Below, one piece after another: positions 53,348-63,207 of a DNA stretch of 64,000 bases (positions are counted from its first letter, which is position 1; every line of letters starts with the position of its first letter). A program made the translations under genes and the position numbers. Origin of the DNA: Tenacibaculum jejuense. GTDB lineage: Bacteria; Bacteroidota; Bacteroidia; Flavobacteriales; Flavobacteriaceae. The notes under the pieces were generated by a model that had not been told where the DNA came from, did no database searches, and worked only from the letters and a program-made list of their open reading frames with translations. Where the stretch lies: assembly GCF_900198195.1 (NCBI RefSeq), contig NZ_LT899436.1:4550880-4614879 (forward strand). The letters run 5' to 3'.

Positions 53348-54043
53348 TTAATAATTATAATTTATTGGTGAATTCCACTGATCTAAATTTAATATCATTT
53401 CATCATACTGTGCTGATCGTAATTTTGAAATATTAAATTTTACCTCTCTGGTTACTATTGCTAAACATGCTTCTTCATTAATAAACTTTAATCTTAAATT
53501 TCTTTGAATAGGAAAAGATTCTAGAATTTGTTCCGAATCAATTAAATTCATAATCCAACTATCTCCACTACAACCTGAAGAAGTTATTTCGAGCGTTAAA
53601 ATATTATTTTCTACAGAAGCCGAAGTTATAGTATAGTTACTAGTATCCGTAGAGTCATATCTTTCTTTATCAATAATCAACTGATTATAATTTCTCCAAA
53701 TTACTCCAACTAACTTTGCTTCTTCTTGAAAATTTGTACACGTATTTACTCCTGCAATACCTCCAAACTCACAAATTACATCTCCAAAACTGTTATACAC
53801 TTTTGTTAAAGCATCGGTGCAATCAATACAATCATTGATTAAAAACACATTCTCATCTTCATACCTGAATTGAATTATTTCTACTTTTACAGAATTCATT
53901 AATCTTTCAAAATTTTCCTTTTTCTCTTTTAGCCATTGCAAACTTTCTAAAGGATTTGTTGGATTAAAATTTGTAATATTTTCGTCTTTCAAGCAAGACA
54001 TAAATGAAAGACTAATGAATAAACTGTAAAAGACCCTTCTCAT
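53348..54043 (-). CDS. Lipoprotein of unknown function, 231 aa
   Basis: Signal with lipobox SFMSC (Cys ~17). Mature part has cysteines in NDCIDCTDAL and CEFGGIAGVNTC, possibly a metal or disulfide site, and beta strands in the second half. First gene of the lipoprotein-sigma operon. Function unknown. Confidence 0.75.
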   Translation of the reverse strand: MRRVFYSLFISLSFMSCLKDENITNFNPTNPLESLQWLKEKKENFERLMNSVKVEIIQFRYEDENVFLINDCIDCTDALTKVYNSFGDVICEFGGIAGVNTCTNFQEEAKLVGVIWRNYNQLIIDKERYDSTDTSNYTITSASVENNILTLEITSSGCSGDSWIMNLIDSEQILESFPIQRNLRLKFINEEACLAIVTREVKFNISKLRSAQYDEMILNLDQWNSPINYNY

Positions 54044-54142
54044 AATTTAACTATTAACTTTAATTTTTAATTCTTTTATTTACCTAATAGATGGGCTTTT
54101 TTTGTAAAGGTTGCGTGAGTAACTTGTATTTTTGTATGTATT

Positions 54143-55117
54143 ATGGAAAATTGTTTCACAAATATTAATTCTACTGATGAATTTGAAGCAAAGGCTTTAC
54201 AAACTTTTGCATATCAATTCGAAAATAATCGTGTATATCGATCTTTTTGTGATCTATTATATACACATCCTAGTGATATAAAAGAAATACATGAAATTCC
54301 TTTTTTACCTATCCAATTCTTTAAATCACATGAAGTTATAAGTGGAACAGCTCCTATTCAAGAAACTTTTAGTAGTTCTGGAACCACTGGAAGTGTTACT
54401 AGTAAACATTATGTTTCTGATATTTCTTTATATGAAAAGAGTTATTTAGAAGGTTTTGAACATTTTTATGGAAATATAGAAGATTATGTTGTTTTAGCGC
54501 TTTTACCAAACTATTTGGAAAGAAAAGGTTCATCTTTAATATATATGGTGAACGACCTTATAAAAAGATCTAAAAACGCCGACAGTGGGTTTTATTTAAA
54601 CAACTTAAATGAACTTGCTGATAAACTAACTTCTTTAGATAATGGACATAAAAAAGTACTTTTAATTGGTGTTTCTTTTGCTCTTTTAGATTTAGTTGAA
54701 ATGCATCAATTTAATTTTAAAAATACCATTATTATGGAAACTGGTGGTATGAAAGGTAGAAGAAAAGAGTTGATTAGAACAGAACTTCACCATATTTTAA
54801 AAAGTGGATTTGGTGTTGATAAAATTCATTCTGAATATGGTATGACAGAACTTTTAAGTCAAGGTTATTCTACAGGAGATGGAATTTTTAATTGTCCTCC
54901 TTGGATGAAAATTCTTACCAGAGATACAGAAGATCCATTAACTATCACAAAAACAAAAAAAACTGGCGGAATAAACGTTATTGATTTAGCCAATTATAAT
55001 TCTTGCTCTTTTATTGCAACACAAGATTTAGGAAAGATTTACGACGATAATTCTTTTGAAATTATTGGTCGTTTTGATAATTCTGATATCCGTGGTTGTA
55101 ATTTAATGGTATTTTAA
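54143..55117 (+). CDS. LuxE-like acyl-protein synthetase family protein
   Basis: 324 aa. FSSSGTTGSVTSKHYVSD is the ATP-binding loop of the adenylate-forming LuxE/acyl-protein synthetase family; IIMETGGMKGRRKELIR and IHSEYGMTELLSQGY are further motifs. Probably activates a carboxylic acid by adenylation; substrate unknown. Divergent from the lipoprotein operon. Confidence 0.8.
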   Translation: MENCFTNINSTDEFEAKALQTFAYQFENNRVYRSFCDLLYTHPSDIKEIHEIPFLPIQFFKSHEVISGTAPIQETFSSSGTTGSVTSKHYVSDISLYEKSYLEGFEHFYGNIEDYVVLALLPNYLERKGSSLIYMVNDLIKRSKNADSGFYLNNLNELADKLTSLDNGHKKVLLIGVSFALLDLVEMHQFNFKNTIIMETGGMKGRRKELIRTELHHILKSGFGVDKIHSEYGMTELLSQGYSTGDGIFNCPPWMKILTRDTEDPLTITKTKKTGGINVIDLANYNSCSFIATQDLGKIYDDNSFEIIGRFDNSDIRGCNLMVF

Positions 55118-55162
55118 GAGACAAATAAATATATTTATAAACTGATTTAAAATAGTTTACCA

Positions 55163-55612
55163 ATGAAAAAAACAATCTTTCTTCTATTTACAATTTTTGC
55201 ATCTATTACATTTTATCAATGCGGACCAAAAACAGATGATAAAGTAGCTGTTGGTGGTTACGATGTAGTTTCTTACTATTCAACTGATGGACCTGTAAAA
55301 GGAAATGAAACATTTACCACAGATATTGATGGAAAAACGTACTATTTTTCTAATAAAGAAAGTTTAGAAGAATTTACGAATAACCCTAATAAATATATTC
55401 CTCAGTATGGGGGATATTGTGCTTATGCTGTCGCTGAAAAGAAGATTAAAATGGGTGTAGATCCAGAAGTTTATGAAATAAGAGATGGTAAATTATATCT
55501 TTTTTATAACTCCTTTTTTGCGAATAAATTAAATGACTGGCAAGAAGGAGATACTAAAGCTTTACAAGCTAAAGGAGATAAAAACTGGGAAGAGATAAAA
55601 AATTCAAAATAA
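55163..55612 (+). CDS. YHS-domain lipoprotein
   Basis: 149 aa. Hydrophobic signal with YQC (Cys ~20), then GYDVVSYYS, TYYFSNKESLEEFTNNPNKY and PQYGGYCAYAV, the YHS pattern. YHS domains are small and may bind metal. It is 5 bp before a paralogue, a tandem duplication. Confidence 0.8.
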   Translation: MKKTIFLLFTIFASITFYQCGPKTDDKVAVGGYDVVSYYSTDGPVKGNETFTTDIDGKTYYFSNKESLEEFTNNPNKYIPQYGGYCAYAVAEKKIKMGVDPEVYEIRDGKLYLFYNSFFANKLNDWQEGDTKALQAKGDKNWEEIKNSK

Positions 55613-55617
55613 ATAAC

Positions 55618-56058
55618 ATGAATCGTTTTTTATTCGTTTTACTATTTGTAACAGCTACTGTGTTTGGACAAAAAGAGCATCTTAACACTAAAAAAGGAGT
55701 TGTAGCGAAAGGTTATGATGTTGTGGCTTATTTTAATAACACTGCCGTTAAAGGGAAAAAACAATTAAGTATAAATCATAACGGTGCAACTTACCGTTTC
55801 TCTTCTGAAGGAAATTTAGTAGCCTTTAAAAAGAATCCAGATAAATATTCACCACAATATGGCGGATACTGTGCTTACGCTATTGGTGTTAATGGTAAAA
55901 AAGTAGACATAAATCCGAAAACTTTTGAAATAAGAGACGGAAAATTATATCTTTTCTATAATTCTTGGGGAACTAATACCTTAAAATTATGGCTAAAAGA
56001 AGATCCTAAAAAATTAAAAGAGCAAGCAGATAAGAACTGGTCGAAAATTACTAATTAG
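55618..56058 (+). CDS. YHS-domain secreted protein (paralogue)
   Basis: 146 aa. Cleavable signal without lipobox Cys (FVTATVFGQKEH). Same core as the preceding gene: GYDVVAYFNN, YRFSSEGNLVAFKKNPDKY, PQYGGYCAYAIG, RDGKLYLFYNSWG. One copy lipid-anchored and one soluble suggests divided roles. Ends overlapping the converging MFS gene by 8 bp. Confidence 0.8.
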   Translation: MNRFLFVLLFVTATVFGQKEHLNTKKGVVAKGYDVVAYFNNTAVKGKKQLSINHNGATYRFSSEGNLVAFKKNPDKYSPQYGGYCAYAIGVNGKKVDINPKTFEIRDGKLYLFYNSWGTNTLKLWLKEDPKKLKEQADKNWSKITN

Positions 56059-57322
56059 CTTTTTCTTCCTGTTCTTGCATATCTTTAGTTAAATCCAGCC
56101 TTCTCAAGGTTGGATTTAATATTCCTGTACTAATCACAGTTAATAAAGTCATTGTTCCTCCAAAAACAACAGCCGTAACTGTTCCCATTAATTTAGCTGT
56201 TAATCCACTTTCTAAAGCTCCTAATTCATTAGATGATCCTACAAACATTGAGTTTACTGAAGCTACTCTACCTCGCATATGGTCTGGTGTTTTTAACTGT
56301 AAAATGGTTTGTCTGATAACCATAGAAACTCCATCAGTAACACCACTAAAAAATAAAGCAATAAGTGATATCCAAAAACTTGTTGATAAACCAAAAATTA
56401 TAATACATAAACCAAATCCAAAAATCGCAGCTAATAATTTCATTCCTGCATTTTTACTAATTGGTATATACGCGGTAGTTAACATCGTAAGAAAAGCTCC
56501 TACGGCAGGTGCAGCTCTTAAAAAACCAAATCCTTTAGAACCTACTTGTAAAATATCTTGAGCAAAAACAGGTAATAAAGCTATTGCACCTCCAAAAAGA
56601 ACAGAAATCATATCTAAAGTTATAGCACCTAGTATAGCTTTTGTTTTAAAAACAAATGAAATACCTTCTTTTAAACTTTTAGAAACAGGCTCACCTTTTT
56701 TAGGATTCATAATTGGTTTTCTCTTTATAAGAAATACTAAAAAAGAAGAAAGTAAAACTAGACTAAAAACAATACATAAAGATAAATTTACACCTATTAA
56801 ATATATAGTATATCCTGCAAAAGCTGGTCCTAAAACACTTGCCATTTGCCAAGTGGAACTACTCCATGTTGCTGCATTTGGATATAATTTTTTTGGTACA
56901 ATTAAAGCTATTAAAGAAAAAATTGTTGGTCCGAAGAAAGAACGTAATAATCCTCCAAAAAACACTAATGCATAAATTGAATATAAAACGGTATTAGAAC
57001 TCCAACCAGAGATAAAATCTGGATTAGTTAAAAAATATAGTCCAAAACTTATTAATGAAAATAAACCAATACATAATGCAAAAAGATTCCTCTTCTCTTT
57101 CTGATCCACAATATGACCAGCAAATAAAGCCATAGAAAAAGCTGGTAAGAATTCGAATGCTCCTATTAAACCTAAACTCCATGGATCTTTAGTTATCGAA
57201 TATACTTGCCACTCAATTATTATAAATTGCATAGACCAAGCAAATACAAGTAAAAACCTTACCAATAAAAAAATATTAAACTCTTTAATTCGTAAAGACG
57301 CGTAGGGATCTTGTTTTTGCAT
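56051..57322 (-). CDS. MFS transporter
   Basis: 423 aa with about 12 transmembrane helices. Family loop GHIVDQKEKRNLFA (between helices 2 and 3) and DHMRGRVASVNSMFVGSSNE in the second half, the pattern of the MFS_3/enterobactin-exporter-like group. Substrate unknown. 6 bp after the ACT-domain gene on the same strand. Confidence 0.88.
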   Translation of the reverse strand: MQKQDPYASLRIKEFNIFLLVRFLLVFAWSMQFIIIEWQVYSITKDPWSLGLIGAFEFLPAFSMALFAGHIVDQKEKRNLFALCIGLFSLISFGLYFLTNPDFISGWSSNTVLYSIYALVFFGGLLRSFFGPTIFSLIALIVPKKLYPNAATWSSSTWQMASVLGPAFAGYTIYLIGVNLSLCIVFSLVLLSSFLVFLIKRKPIMNPKKGEPVSKSLKEGISFVFKTKAILGAITLDMISVLFGGAIALLPVFAQDILQVGSKGFGFLRAAPAVGAFLTMLTTAYIPISKNAGMKLLAAIFGFGLCIIIFGLSTSFWISLIALFFSGVTDGVSMVIRQTILQLKTPDHMRGRVASVNSMFVGSSNELGALESGLTAKLMGTVTAVVFGGTMTLLTVISTGILNPTLRRLDLTKDMQEQEEKAN

Positions 57323-57328
57323 AAAGTG

Positions 57329-57988
57329 TTAGCTTAATTTCAAATCCATTAGGATTGAAAACGTTTCATTTACATCATTCTCTTTTACAACAATTGTCAT
57401 TTCATGTGTTGTTGAAATTACTTCTTGAACAGCAATGTTTGCCCAAGCAAATTGTTTTAAGATGAAATAATAAATTCCAGATTGTTCTAAGTTTTCTTTT
57501 GGTAATTTTATAGTAATAGAAGCTAAATTGTCTACATTATTAATTAGAATCTCTTTCAAAAAAGTTTCTTGAATTAAAGGTTGTAAGCTTTTACTGGCTA
57601 CAATATTTGTTTCAAAAATACCTTGAGATATGGTTAAAAATAAATCGTTATTCTCTGCAGATTCTCCTAAAATAATGGCTATCTTTTTAAATAAAGTAGG
57701 AGAATTTTTAAAAGTAAAATCACATAAATCCGAACGCACAATTACATCTCCTAAATCTAAAGCTAGCTTCTTAATATTCTTTCGAATACGTAATTCATTA
57801 GCTGGCGACAATCTATTAATTGCCATCATTACAGCTCCAACTTTTACTTCTTTTTTAAGTTGTTGGGCTACTTCAGGTAAAATTAACCTGGCTAATGAGG
57901 AAACATTGATTAACTTTTCGTTTAAGGCTTCTTCAATAAATGGGGTTTTTCTTATAGTAATTTCAACAGCTTCTTGAATTGTTTTCAT
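57329..57988 (-). CDS. ACT-domain-like protein, 219 aa
   Basis: Soluble; a helical N-terminal half (EEALNEKLINVSSLARLILP, VGAVMMAINRLSPANELRIR) is followed by two regions that look like ACT repeats (~95-145 and ~150-219: ASITIKLPKENLEQSGIYYF). It resembles the regulatory part of aspartokinase without the catalytic domain. May bind an amino acid. It is probably co-transcribed with the MFS gene; a link to its substrate is inference. Confidence 0.65.
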   Translation of the reverse strand: MKTIQEAVEITIRKTPFIEEALNEKLINVSSLARLILPEVAQQLKKEVKVGAVMMAINRLSPANELRIRKNIKKLALDLGDVIVRSDLCDFTFKNSPTLFKKIAIILGESAENNDLFLTISQGIFETNIVASKSLQPLIQETFLKEILINNVDNLASITIKLPKENLEQSGIYYFILKQFAWANIAVQEVISTTHEMTIVVKENDVNETFSILMDLKLS

Positions 57989-58196
57989 CGTTGTTTAAAA
58001 ATATACTAGTTGTTGTAAAAATATTAAAATTTGTTAATTTTTATTTAACTTTTTCCAAAATATTTAATAACCTATTTGTATTGCTAAAATTTTTTTTTCG
58101 TTTACTTTTGTGGCGTAAAATTTTAGGCGTTAGATGATGTTTGATTTCATTTTGTAGGTATTATTTGAAGGGTTTTTATACTTTTAATTTGAAAAA

Positions 58197-59192
58197 TTAA
58201 TCTAACATATTTGTTAGTTTCTCAAACACTTCTTTCGCCTCTTTTTTTCCATATAAAATGCTGTAAATAGCATCTATAATAGGCGTTTTAGCACCATTTT
58301 CTTCATTAATCTTGTAGGCACTTTTTGTAGCATAATATCCCTCTGCAACCATATTCATTTCTAACATCGCAGACTTTACTGTATATCCTTTACCAATCAT
58401 GTTTCCAAACATTCTATTTCTACTGAAAACAGAGTAACCTGTTACTAGTAAATCTCCTAAATAGGCAGAGTTATTAATATTTCGTTTCATTCGGTGTACT
58501 TTTTTAATGTATCGTTTCATTTCACGAATAGCATTACTCATTAACACCGACTGAAAATTATCACCATATCCTAATCCATGAGCTATACCTGCAGCAATTG
58601 CATAAATATTCTTCAACATGGCAGAATATTCTGTTCCAAAAATATCGTCTGATACTTTTGTTTTTATATATCTTCCTTTAATACATTTACTAAGCTCCTT
58701 TGCTTTCTTTTCATCTTGAGAAGCAATTGTTAAATACGATAAACGTTCCATAGCAACTTCTTCTGCATGACAAGGTCCAGCAATTACTCCAATATTTTCA
58801 TAAGATACATTATAGTTTTTATGAAAATGTTCACCAACAATTAACCCTGTTTCTGGAACAATACCTTTTATTGCTGAAAAGATAATTTTATTATCTAATC
58901 CTATAGTTAATTTTTCTAACTCTGAATTTAAAAAAGCTGAAGGAATAGCGAAAATTAAAACATCATAATTTTCTACTAAAGTATTGATATCGTTTGTTAA
59001 ATCTAATTGTTCTGGGTGTAATTCTGCAGAACTTAAATAATTCGGATTATGCTTGTTTCTCTTAATATGTTCTATAGCATATATGCTTCTCATATACCAA
59101 CCGATTTTGGCTTTATTTTCTGAAAGCATTTTAACAATTGCAGTAGCCCAACTTCCTCCACCAATAACGGCTATTTTTTCAAATTCGCTCAT
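58197..59192 (-). CDS. gpsA: NAD(P)H-dependent glycerol-3-phosphate dehydrogenase
   Basis: 331 aa. N-terminal Rossmann fold GGGSWATAIVKML; active-site Lys in EYSAMLKNIYAIAAGIAHGL; GYSVFSRNRMFGNMIGKGYT in the C-terminal domain. Makes sn-glycerol 3-phosphate for phospholipids. Single gene with a 205-bp AT-rich gap on its 3' side holding nothing I recognise. Confidence 0.93.
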   Translation of the reverse strand: MSEFEKIAVIGGGSWATAIVKMLSENKAKIGWYMRSIYAIEHIKRNKHNPNYLSSAELHPEQLDLTNDINTLVENYDVLIFAIPSAFLNSELEKLTIGLDNKIIFSAIKGIVPETGLIVGEHFHKNYNVSYENIGVIAGPCHAEEVAMERLSYLTIASQDEKKAKELSKCIKGRYIKTKVSDDIFGTEYSAMLKNIYAIAAGIAHGLGYGDNFQSVLMSNAIREMKRYIKKVHRMKRNINNSAYLGDLLVTGYSVFSRNRMFGNMIGKGYTVKSAMLEMNMVAEGYYATKSAYKINEENGAKTPIIDAIYSILYGKKEAKEVFEKLTNMLD

Positions 59193-59287
59193 TTATGTTG
59201 TTTGTTTTACGATGCTAAATTAATAAAACTATAATCTAGTGCGTAATTGTTAGTATTATTTATCTTTGAAACGCTAAAAAATGTGAA

Positions 59288-59719
59288 ATGAACGTTGAAA
59301 TAATTAATAAATCTAAGCATCAAATTCCTACTTATGAAACAGAAGGTTCTGCGGGAATGGACTTAAGAGCTAATTTAAATGAACCTGTTGTTCTAAAACC
59401 TTTAGAAAGAGCAATTATTAAAACAGGATTATTTATTGCATTGCCTCAAGGATATGAAGCACAAGTAAGACCAAGAAGTGGTTTAGCAGCTAAAAAAGGA
59501 ATTACTGTTTTAAATTCTCCTGGTACTGTAGATGCAGATTATAGAGGTGAAATTGGAGTGATTTTAGTAAATCTTTCTAATGATGAATTTACTGTGAACG
59601 ATGGTGAGCGAATTGCACAATTAGTAATAGCTAAACACGAACGTGTAAACTGGCAAGAAGTTTCTGTTTTAAATGAAACAGAAAGAGGTGCTGGTGGGTT
59701 TGGAAGTACTGGAGTTTAA
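59288..59719 (+). CDS. dut: dUTP diphosphatase
   Basis: 143 aa with all five motifs: [44 protein letters not shown] and the C-terminal GAGGFGSTG arm. Trimeric; hydrolyses dUTP. It overlaps the convergent GNAT gene by 4 bp. Confidence 0.96.
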   Translation: MNVEIINKSKHQIPTYETEGSAGMDLRANLNEPVVLKPLERAIIKTGLFIALPQGYEAQVRPRSGLAAKKGITVLNSPGTVDADYRGEIGVILVNLSNDEFTVNDGERIAQLVIAKHERVNWQEVSVLNETERGAGGFGSTGV

Positions 59720-60258
59720 TTTAGTATTTTATACACCTGACTCATTTTCCTGTATTTATCATACAATAAATCAAAAGGTAAAAAGCAATGTGAATGGTAT
59801 TGGTAGCCTAGTTTTTTATAAAACTCAAAAGCCTGTGGTTTTTCATCCATAGCATCTAACCAAATCATTTCATATTGTTTTTTCTTTGCTTCATTTTCTA
59901 ACCATAGTAATAATTGTTTTCCAACACCTTTACCTTGTGTTTTAGAATGTAAGTAAATTCGATGTAGTTTTACTGCTTTTCTTTTCTCAGTAAAGTTTTC
60001 TAATTCACTATTCCAGTTAATTTTTAAGTTACCAACTTTTTCTCCATCAACAACTACAAAATAATAATCTGAATTCAGCTCTGACAACTCTTTTACTATA
60101 TTTTCTTTAGAATATTGACTATTTACATACCAGTTTCCATCATCTTTCCAAAAATAATCATACGCTTGTGGATATACTTCGTTCATTAAATTGAATAGAA
60201 TTGCAGTATCACTCGAAGTTATAGGAACTAGACTTAGTTGCTCATTTATTATAATCAC
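59716..60258 (-). CDS. GNAT acetyltransferase
   Basis: 180 aa. Acetyl-CoA loop [20 protein letters not shown], then [20 protein letters not shown], typical GNAT C-terminal strand and helix. Substrate unknown. Upstream of it a terminator-like hairpin separates it from recA. Confidence 0.88.
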   Translation of the reverse strand: MIIINEQLSLVPITSSDTAILFNLMNEVYPQAYDYFWKDDGNWYVNSQYSKENIVKELSELNSDYYFVVVDGEKVGNLKINWNSELENFTEKRKAVKLHRIYLHSKTQGKGVGKQLLLWLENEAKKKQYEMIWLDAMDEKPQAFEFYKKLGYQYHSHCFLPFDLLYDKYRKMSQVYKILN

Positions 60259-60278
60259 TTTTTTCTTTTAAAAATAAA

Positions 60279-60308
60279 AAAACAGCTGTAGTTAAACTAC
60301 AACTGTTT
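60279..60308 (-). terminator. Terminator after recA/before GNAT gene
   Basis: AAACAGCTGTAGTT and AACTACAACTGTTT form a stem with one mismatch, 29 bp past the recA stop. Confidence 0.75.
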
Positions 60309-60336
60309 CTATATTAAACAAGATTCTTTCTAATGT

Positions 60337-61344
60337 TTATTCTTGATTTTCTATAGCTTCCTTAATTTTATTTTCAAGCTCTTCCATTAATTCAGGATTA
60401 TCTTTAATAATACCTTTTACAGCATCTCTACCCTGACCTAATTTTGTGTCTCCGTAACTAAACCAAGATCCACTCTTTTTAACAATACCAAGTTCTACAC
60501 CGATATCTAAAATTTCACCAACTTTAGAAATACCTAATCCATACATAATATCAAATTCTGCTGTTTGGAAAGGTGGTGCTACTTTGTTTTTAACAATTTT
60601 CACTTTTGTACTGTTACCAATAACACGATCTCCATCTTTAATTTGCGTTCTTCTACGAATATCTAAACGAACAGAAGCATAGAATTTTAATGCATTACCA
60701 CCCGTTGTAGTTTCTGGATTTCCAAACATAACACCAATCTTTTCACGTAATTGGTTAATAAAGATTACTGTACAGTTAGTTTTACTAATAGTAGCTGTTA
60801 ACTTACGTAATGCCTGAGACATTAAACGTGCATGTAATCCCATTTTAGAATCACCCATTTCACCTTCAATCTCAGATTTTGGTGTTAAAGCTGCTACAGA
60901 ATCGACAACAACAATATCAATAGCTCCAGAACGAATTAAGTTATCCGCAATTTCTAATGCTTGTTCACCATGATCTGGTTGTGATATAATTAAGTTATCA
61001 ACATCTACACCTAAACTTTCAGCATAAAAACGATCGAAAGCATGTTCTGCATCGATAAATGCTGCAATTCCACCAGCTTTTTGAGCTTCAGCAATGGCAT
61101 GTATAGTTAAGGTTGTTTTACCAGAAGATTCTGGTCCGTATATTTCAATAATTCTTCCTCTAGGATATCCACCTACACCTAACGCTAAATCTAAACCTAA
61201 AGAACCAGAAGAAATCGCATCTACATCGTCGATTACTTTGTCTCCTAATTTCATTACAGTTCCCTTTCCGTAAGACTTATCTAATTTATCTAGAGTGAGT
61301 TGAAGCGCTTTTAATTTCGCTTCTTTTTCTTTATCTGTTGCCAT
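60337..61344 (-). CDS. recA: Recombinase RecA
   Basis: 335 aa. Walker [12 protein letters not shown], Walker [14 protein letters not shown]-binding loop L2 [20 protein letters not shown], and a short acidic C-terminus ([15 protein letters not shown]). Promotes strand exchange and stimulates self-cleavage of S24 repressors; the XRE/S24 protein at 19006 is a candidate substrate. Confidence 0.98.
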   Translation of the reverse strand: MATDKEKEAKLKALQLTLDKLDKSYGKGTVMKLGDKVIDDVDAISSGSLGLDLALGVGGYPRGRIIEIYGPESSGKTTLTIHAIAEAQKAGGIAAFIDAEHAFDRFYAESLGVDVDNLIISQPDHGEQALEIADNLIRSGAIDIVVVDSVAALTPKSEIEGEMGDSKMGLHARLMSQALRKLTATISKTNCTVIFINQLREKIGVMFGNPETTTGGNALKFYASVRLDIRRRTQIKDGDRVIGNSTKVKIVKNKVAPPFQTAEFDIMYGLGISKVGEILDIGVELGIVKKSGSWFSYGDTKLGQGRDAVKGIIKDNPELMEELENKIKEAIENQE

Positions 61345-61435
61345 AAAATTGGTAAAAATTATTATAAAATAAGATATGCTAAGTTATGAAAAAAGTAGTG
61401 TAATTTTGATTCCTTTTTCAGATTAACTATTTATT

Positions 61436-62005
61436 ATGGAACATCGTCATTTTATTATTCATAAACCTTTCGGATTTCTTTCTCAGTTTATCAACAATCA
61501 AACTAAGAGACAGAAAAAAATGTTAGGAGAATTATATGATTTTCCTGAAGGAACAATGGCTATTGGACGTTTAGATGTAAAATCTGAAGGTTTATTATTG
61601 TTAACAACAGATGGAAAAGTAAGTGATTTTATTACGACACGTGGTAAAGTAGAAAAAGAATACTATGTGCAAGTAGATGGTGCAATTACTAACAAAGAAA
61701 TTGAATTGTTAAAAACTGGTGTTAAAATTGGAATTAAAGGTGAAAAATATTTAACCAAACCTTGTAAAGTTAAGCATATTGATCCTCCTAATTTTCCAGA
61801 ACGTTCCATGAAAATTAGAGACGATAGACACGGACCAACATCTTGGATTTCAATTATATTACAAGAAGGGAAATATCGTCAGGTTCGTAAAATGACTTCT
61901 GCTGTTGGTTTTCCAACACTACGTTTAGTTCGAGTTCGAATAGGAAATATACATTTAAACGATTTACCATCTGGAGGTGTTAAAGAAGTTTCAAAATTAA
62001 TTTAA
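61436..62005 (+). CDS. RluE/RsuA-type pseudouridine synthase
   Basis: 189 aa. Catalytic Asp in IGRLDVKSEGLLLLT; KVEKEYYVQVDG; GKYRQVRKMTSAVGFPTLRLVRVRIG. Lacks an N-terminal S4 domain, as in RluE, which modifies U2457 of 23S rRNA. Exact target not provable here. Confidence 0.88.
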   Translation: MEHRHFIIHKPFGFLSQFINNQTKRQKKMLGELYDFPEGTMAIGRLDVKSEGLLLLTTDGKVSDFITTRGKVEKEYYVQVDGAITNKEIELLKTGVKIGIKGEKYLTKPCKVKHIDPPNFPERSMKIRDDRHGPTSWISIILQEGKYRQVRKMTSAVGFPTLRLVRVRIGNIHLNDLPSGGVKEVSKLI

Positions 62006-62118
62006 AAGATTCTTTTGACTTACAAAATCAGTTTTGAAAAAAAGTAATACGCTTCTGAGATAATCATTGACTTTATTAATAGAAAAATAGATTTTCACTT
62101 CTCAAAAATCTAATTTAT

Positions 62119-62280
62119 ATGAAAAACTCAATCTTAAATTTTGGTAAAGTACTAAACAAGGAAACACAACAACAAATTAATGGTGGTTTCTCTTCAAAAC
62201 GATGTAAAATTGAAATAGACTGTCCTGGTGGTTTTTACTTTGACAATTACCTGTGTAGTTGTAAGGAAATTATATTTTAA
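62119..62280 (+). CDS. Double-glycine-leader peptide (bacteriocin/RiPP-type precursor)
   Basis: 53 aa. Leader MKNSILNFGKVLNKETQQQI then NGG at residues 21-23, a classic GG leader processed by C39-peptidase ABC exporters. The core FSSKRCKIEIDCPGGFYFD then YLCSCKEIIF has four cysteines, enough for disulfides or thioether bridges. No transporter or modification enzyme in the window, so they would have to act from elsewhere. Followed by a terminator; -7 box not clear. Confidence 0.7.
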   Translation: MKNSILNFGKVLNKETQQQINGGFSSKRCKIEIDCPGGFYFDNYLCSCKEIIF

Positions 62281-62284
62281 AAAT

Positions 62285-62313
62285 AAAGGCTGTGTAAATT
62301 ACACAGCCTTTTT
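62285..62313 (+). terminator. Terminator of the GG-leader peptide gene
   Basis: AAAGGCTGTGT, loop, ACACAGCCTTTTT, 5 bp past the stop; also positioned to end the convergent GNAT gene. Confidence 0.9.
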
Positions 62314-62320
62314 AAGTTAT

Positions 62321-62761
62321 TTAGTTTTTTATCATATGAATATGAGGAATTCCATCTTCAATGTAACCATCACCAACTTGTTGAAAACCGTGAGATTCGT
62401 AAAACTTCTGTAAATAGGTTTGTGCACCTATTTTAATAGTATTTGTAGAAAACTTGTTAATAACAGTATCAATAGAGAATTTCATTAAATCGTGACCGTA
62501 ACCATATTTACGTTCCGATTGTTTTACAATAACTCTACCTATACTAGCTTCTTCAAAATAATCAGATGGTTTAAATAAACGCGTATACGCTATAATTTCA
62601 TTATTCTTAACACCTAAAACATGTAAAGCTTTTTCATCTTTACCATCGATATCTTGATACACACAATCTTGTTCAACAACAAATACTTCTGAACGTAATT
62701 GTAATAAGCTATAAAGCTCCATTAAAGAGAGCTCATTAAAAGATTTTACTAAAAATTCCAT
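62321..62761 (-). CDS. ElaA-family GNAT acetyltransferase
   Basis: 146 aa. LRSEVFVVEQDCVYQDIDGK is the ElaA signature; IGRVIVKQSERKYGYGHDLM is the acetyl-CoA loop; QTYLQKFYESHGFQQVGDGY ends the domain. Substrate unknown. It follows rpiB at 11 bp and is probably co-transcribed. Confidence 0.9.
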   Translation of the reverse strand: MEFLVKSFNELSLMELYSLLQLRSEVFVVEQDCVYQDIDGKDEKALHVLGVKNNEIIAYTRLFKPSDYFEEASIGRVIVKQSERKYGYGHDLMKFSIDTVINKFSTNTIKIGAQTYLQKFYESHGFQQVGDGYIEDGIPHIHMIKN

Positions 62762-62772
62762 TGGTTAACTAA

Positions 62773-63207
62773 TTATGAACTACAAGCGATTTTAGCTACT
62801 CTATTTTGGTGACGACCACCTTCGAATTCTGTAGCTAAGAAAATTTTTACAAAGCCTAATGCTTGTTGTAATGAAACAAAACGAGCCGGAATTGTTAATA
62901 TGTTCGCATTATTATGTTGTCTTGACAGAGCAACCAATTCGTTGTTCCAACATAATGCAGCTCTAATTCCTTGATGTTTATTTGCAGTCATTTGTGCTCC
63001 GTTACCACTTCCGCATAAAATAATACCTAAATCGACTTCATTATTTTCAACTGCATTAGCTGTTGGATGAATTGTGTCTGGATAATCCATACTACCATTA
63101 TCATCTGTTCCAAAATTAACTACAGTATGACCTAATTCTTCTAATAATTTGATGATTTCAAACTTATATTCTGTTCCTGCGTGATCATTACCAATAGCAA
63201 TAGTCAT
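62773..63207 (-). CDS. rpiB: Ribose-5-phosphate isomerase B
   Basis: 144 aa. GNDHAGTEYKFEI at the start, active-site Cys and phosphate loop in LCGSGNGAQMTANKHQGIRA, and NANILTIPARF. Interconverts ribose 5-phosphate and ribulose 5-phosphate. First gene of rpiB-elaA. Confidence 0.95.
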   Translation of the reverse strand: MTIAIGNDHAGTEYKFEIIKLLEELGHTVVNFGTDDNGSMDYPDTIHPTANAVENNEVDLGIILCGSGNGAQMTANKHQGIRAALCWNNELVALSRQHNNANILTIPARFVSLQQALGFVKIFLATEFEGGRHQNRVAKIACSS

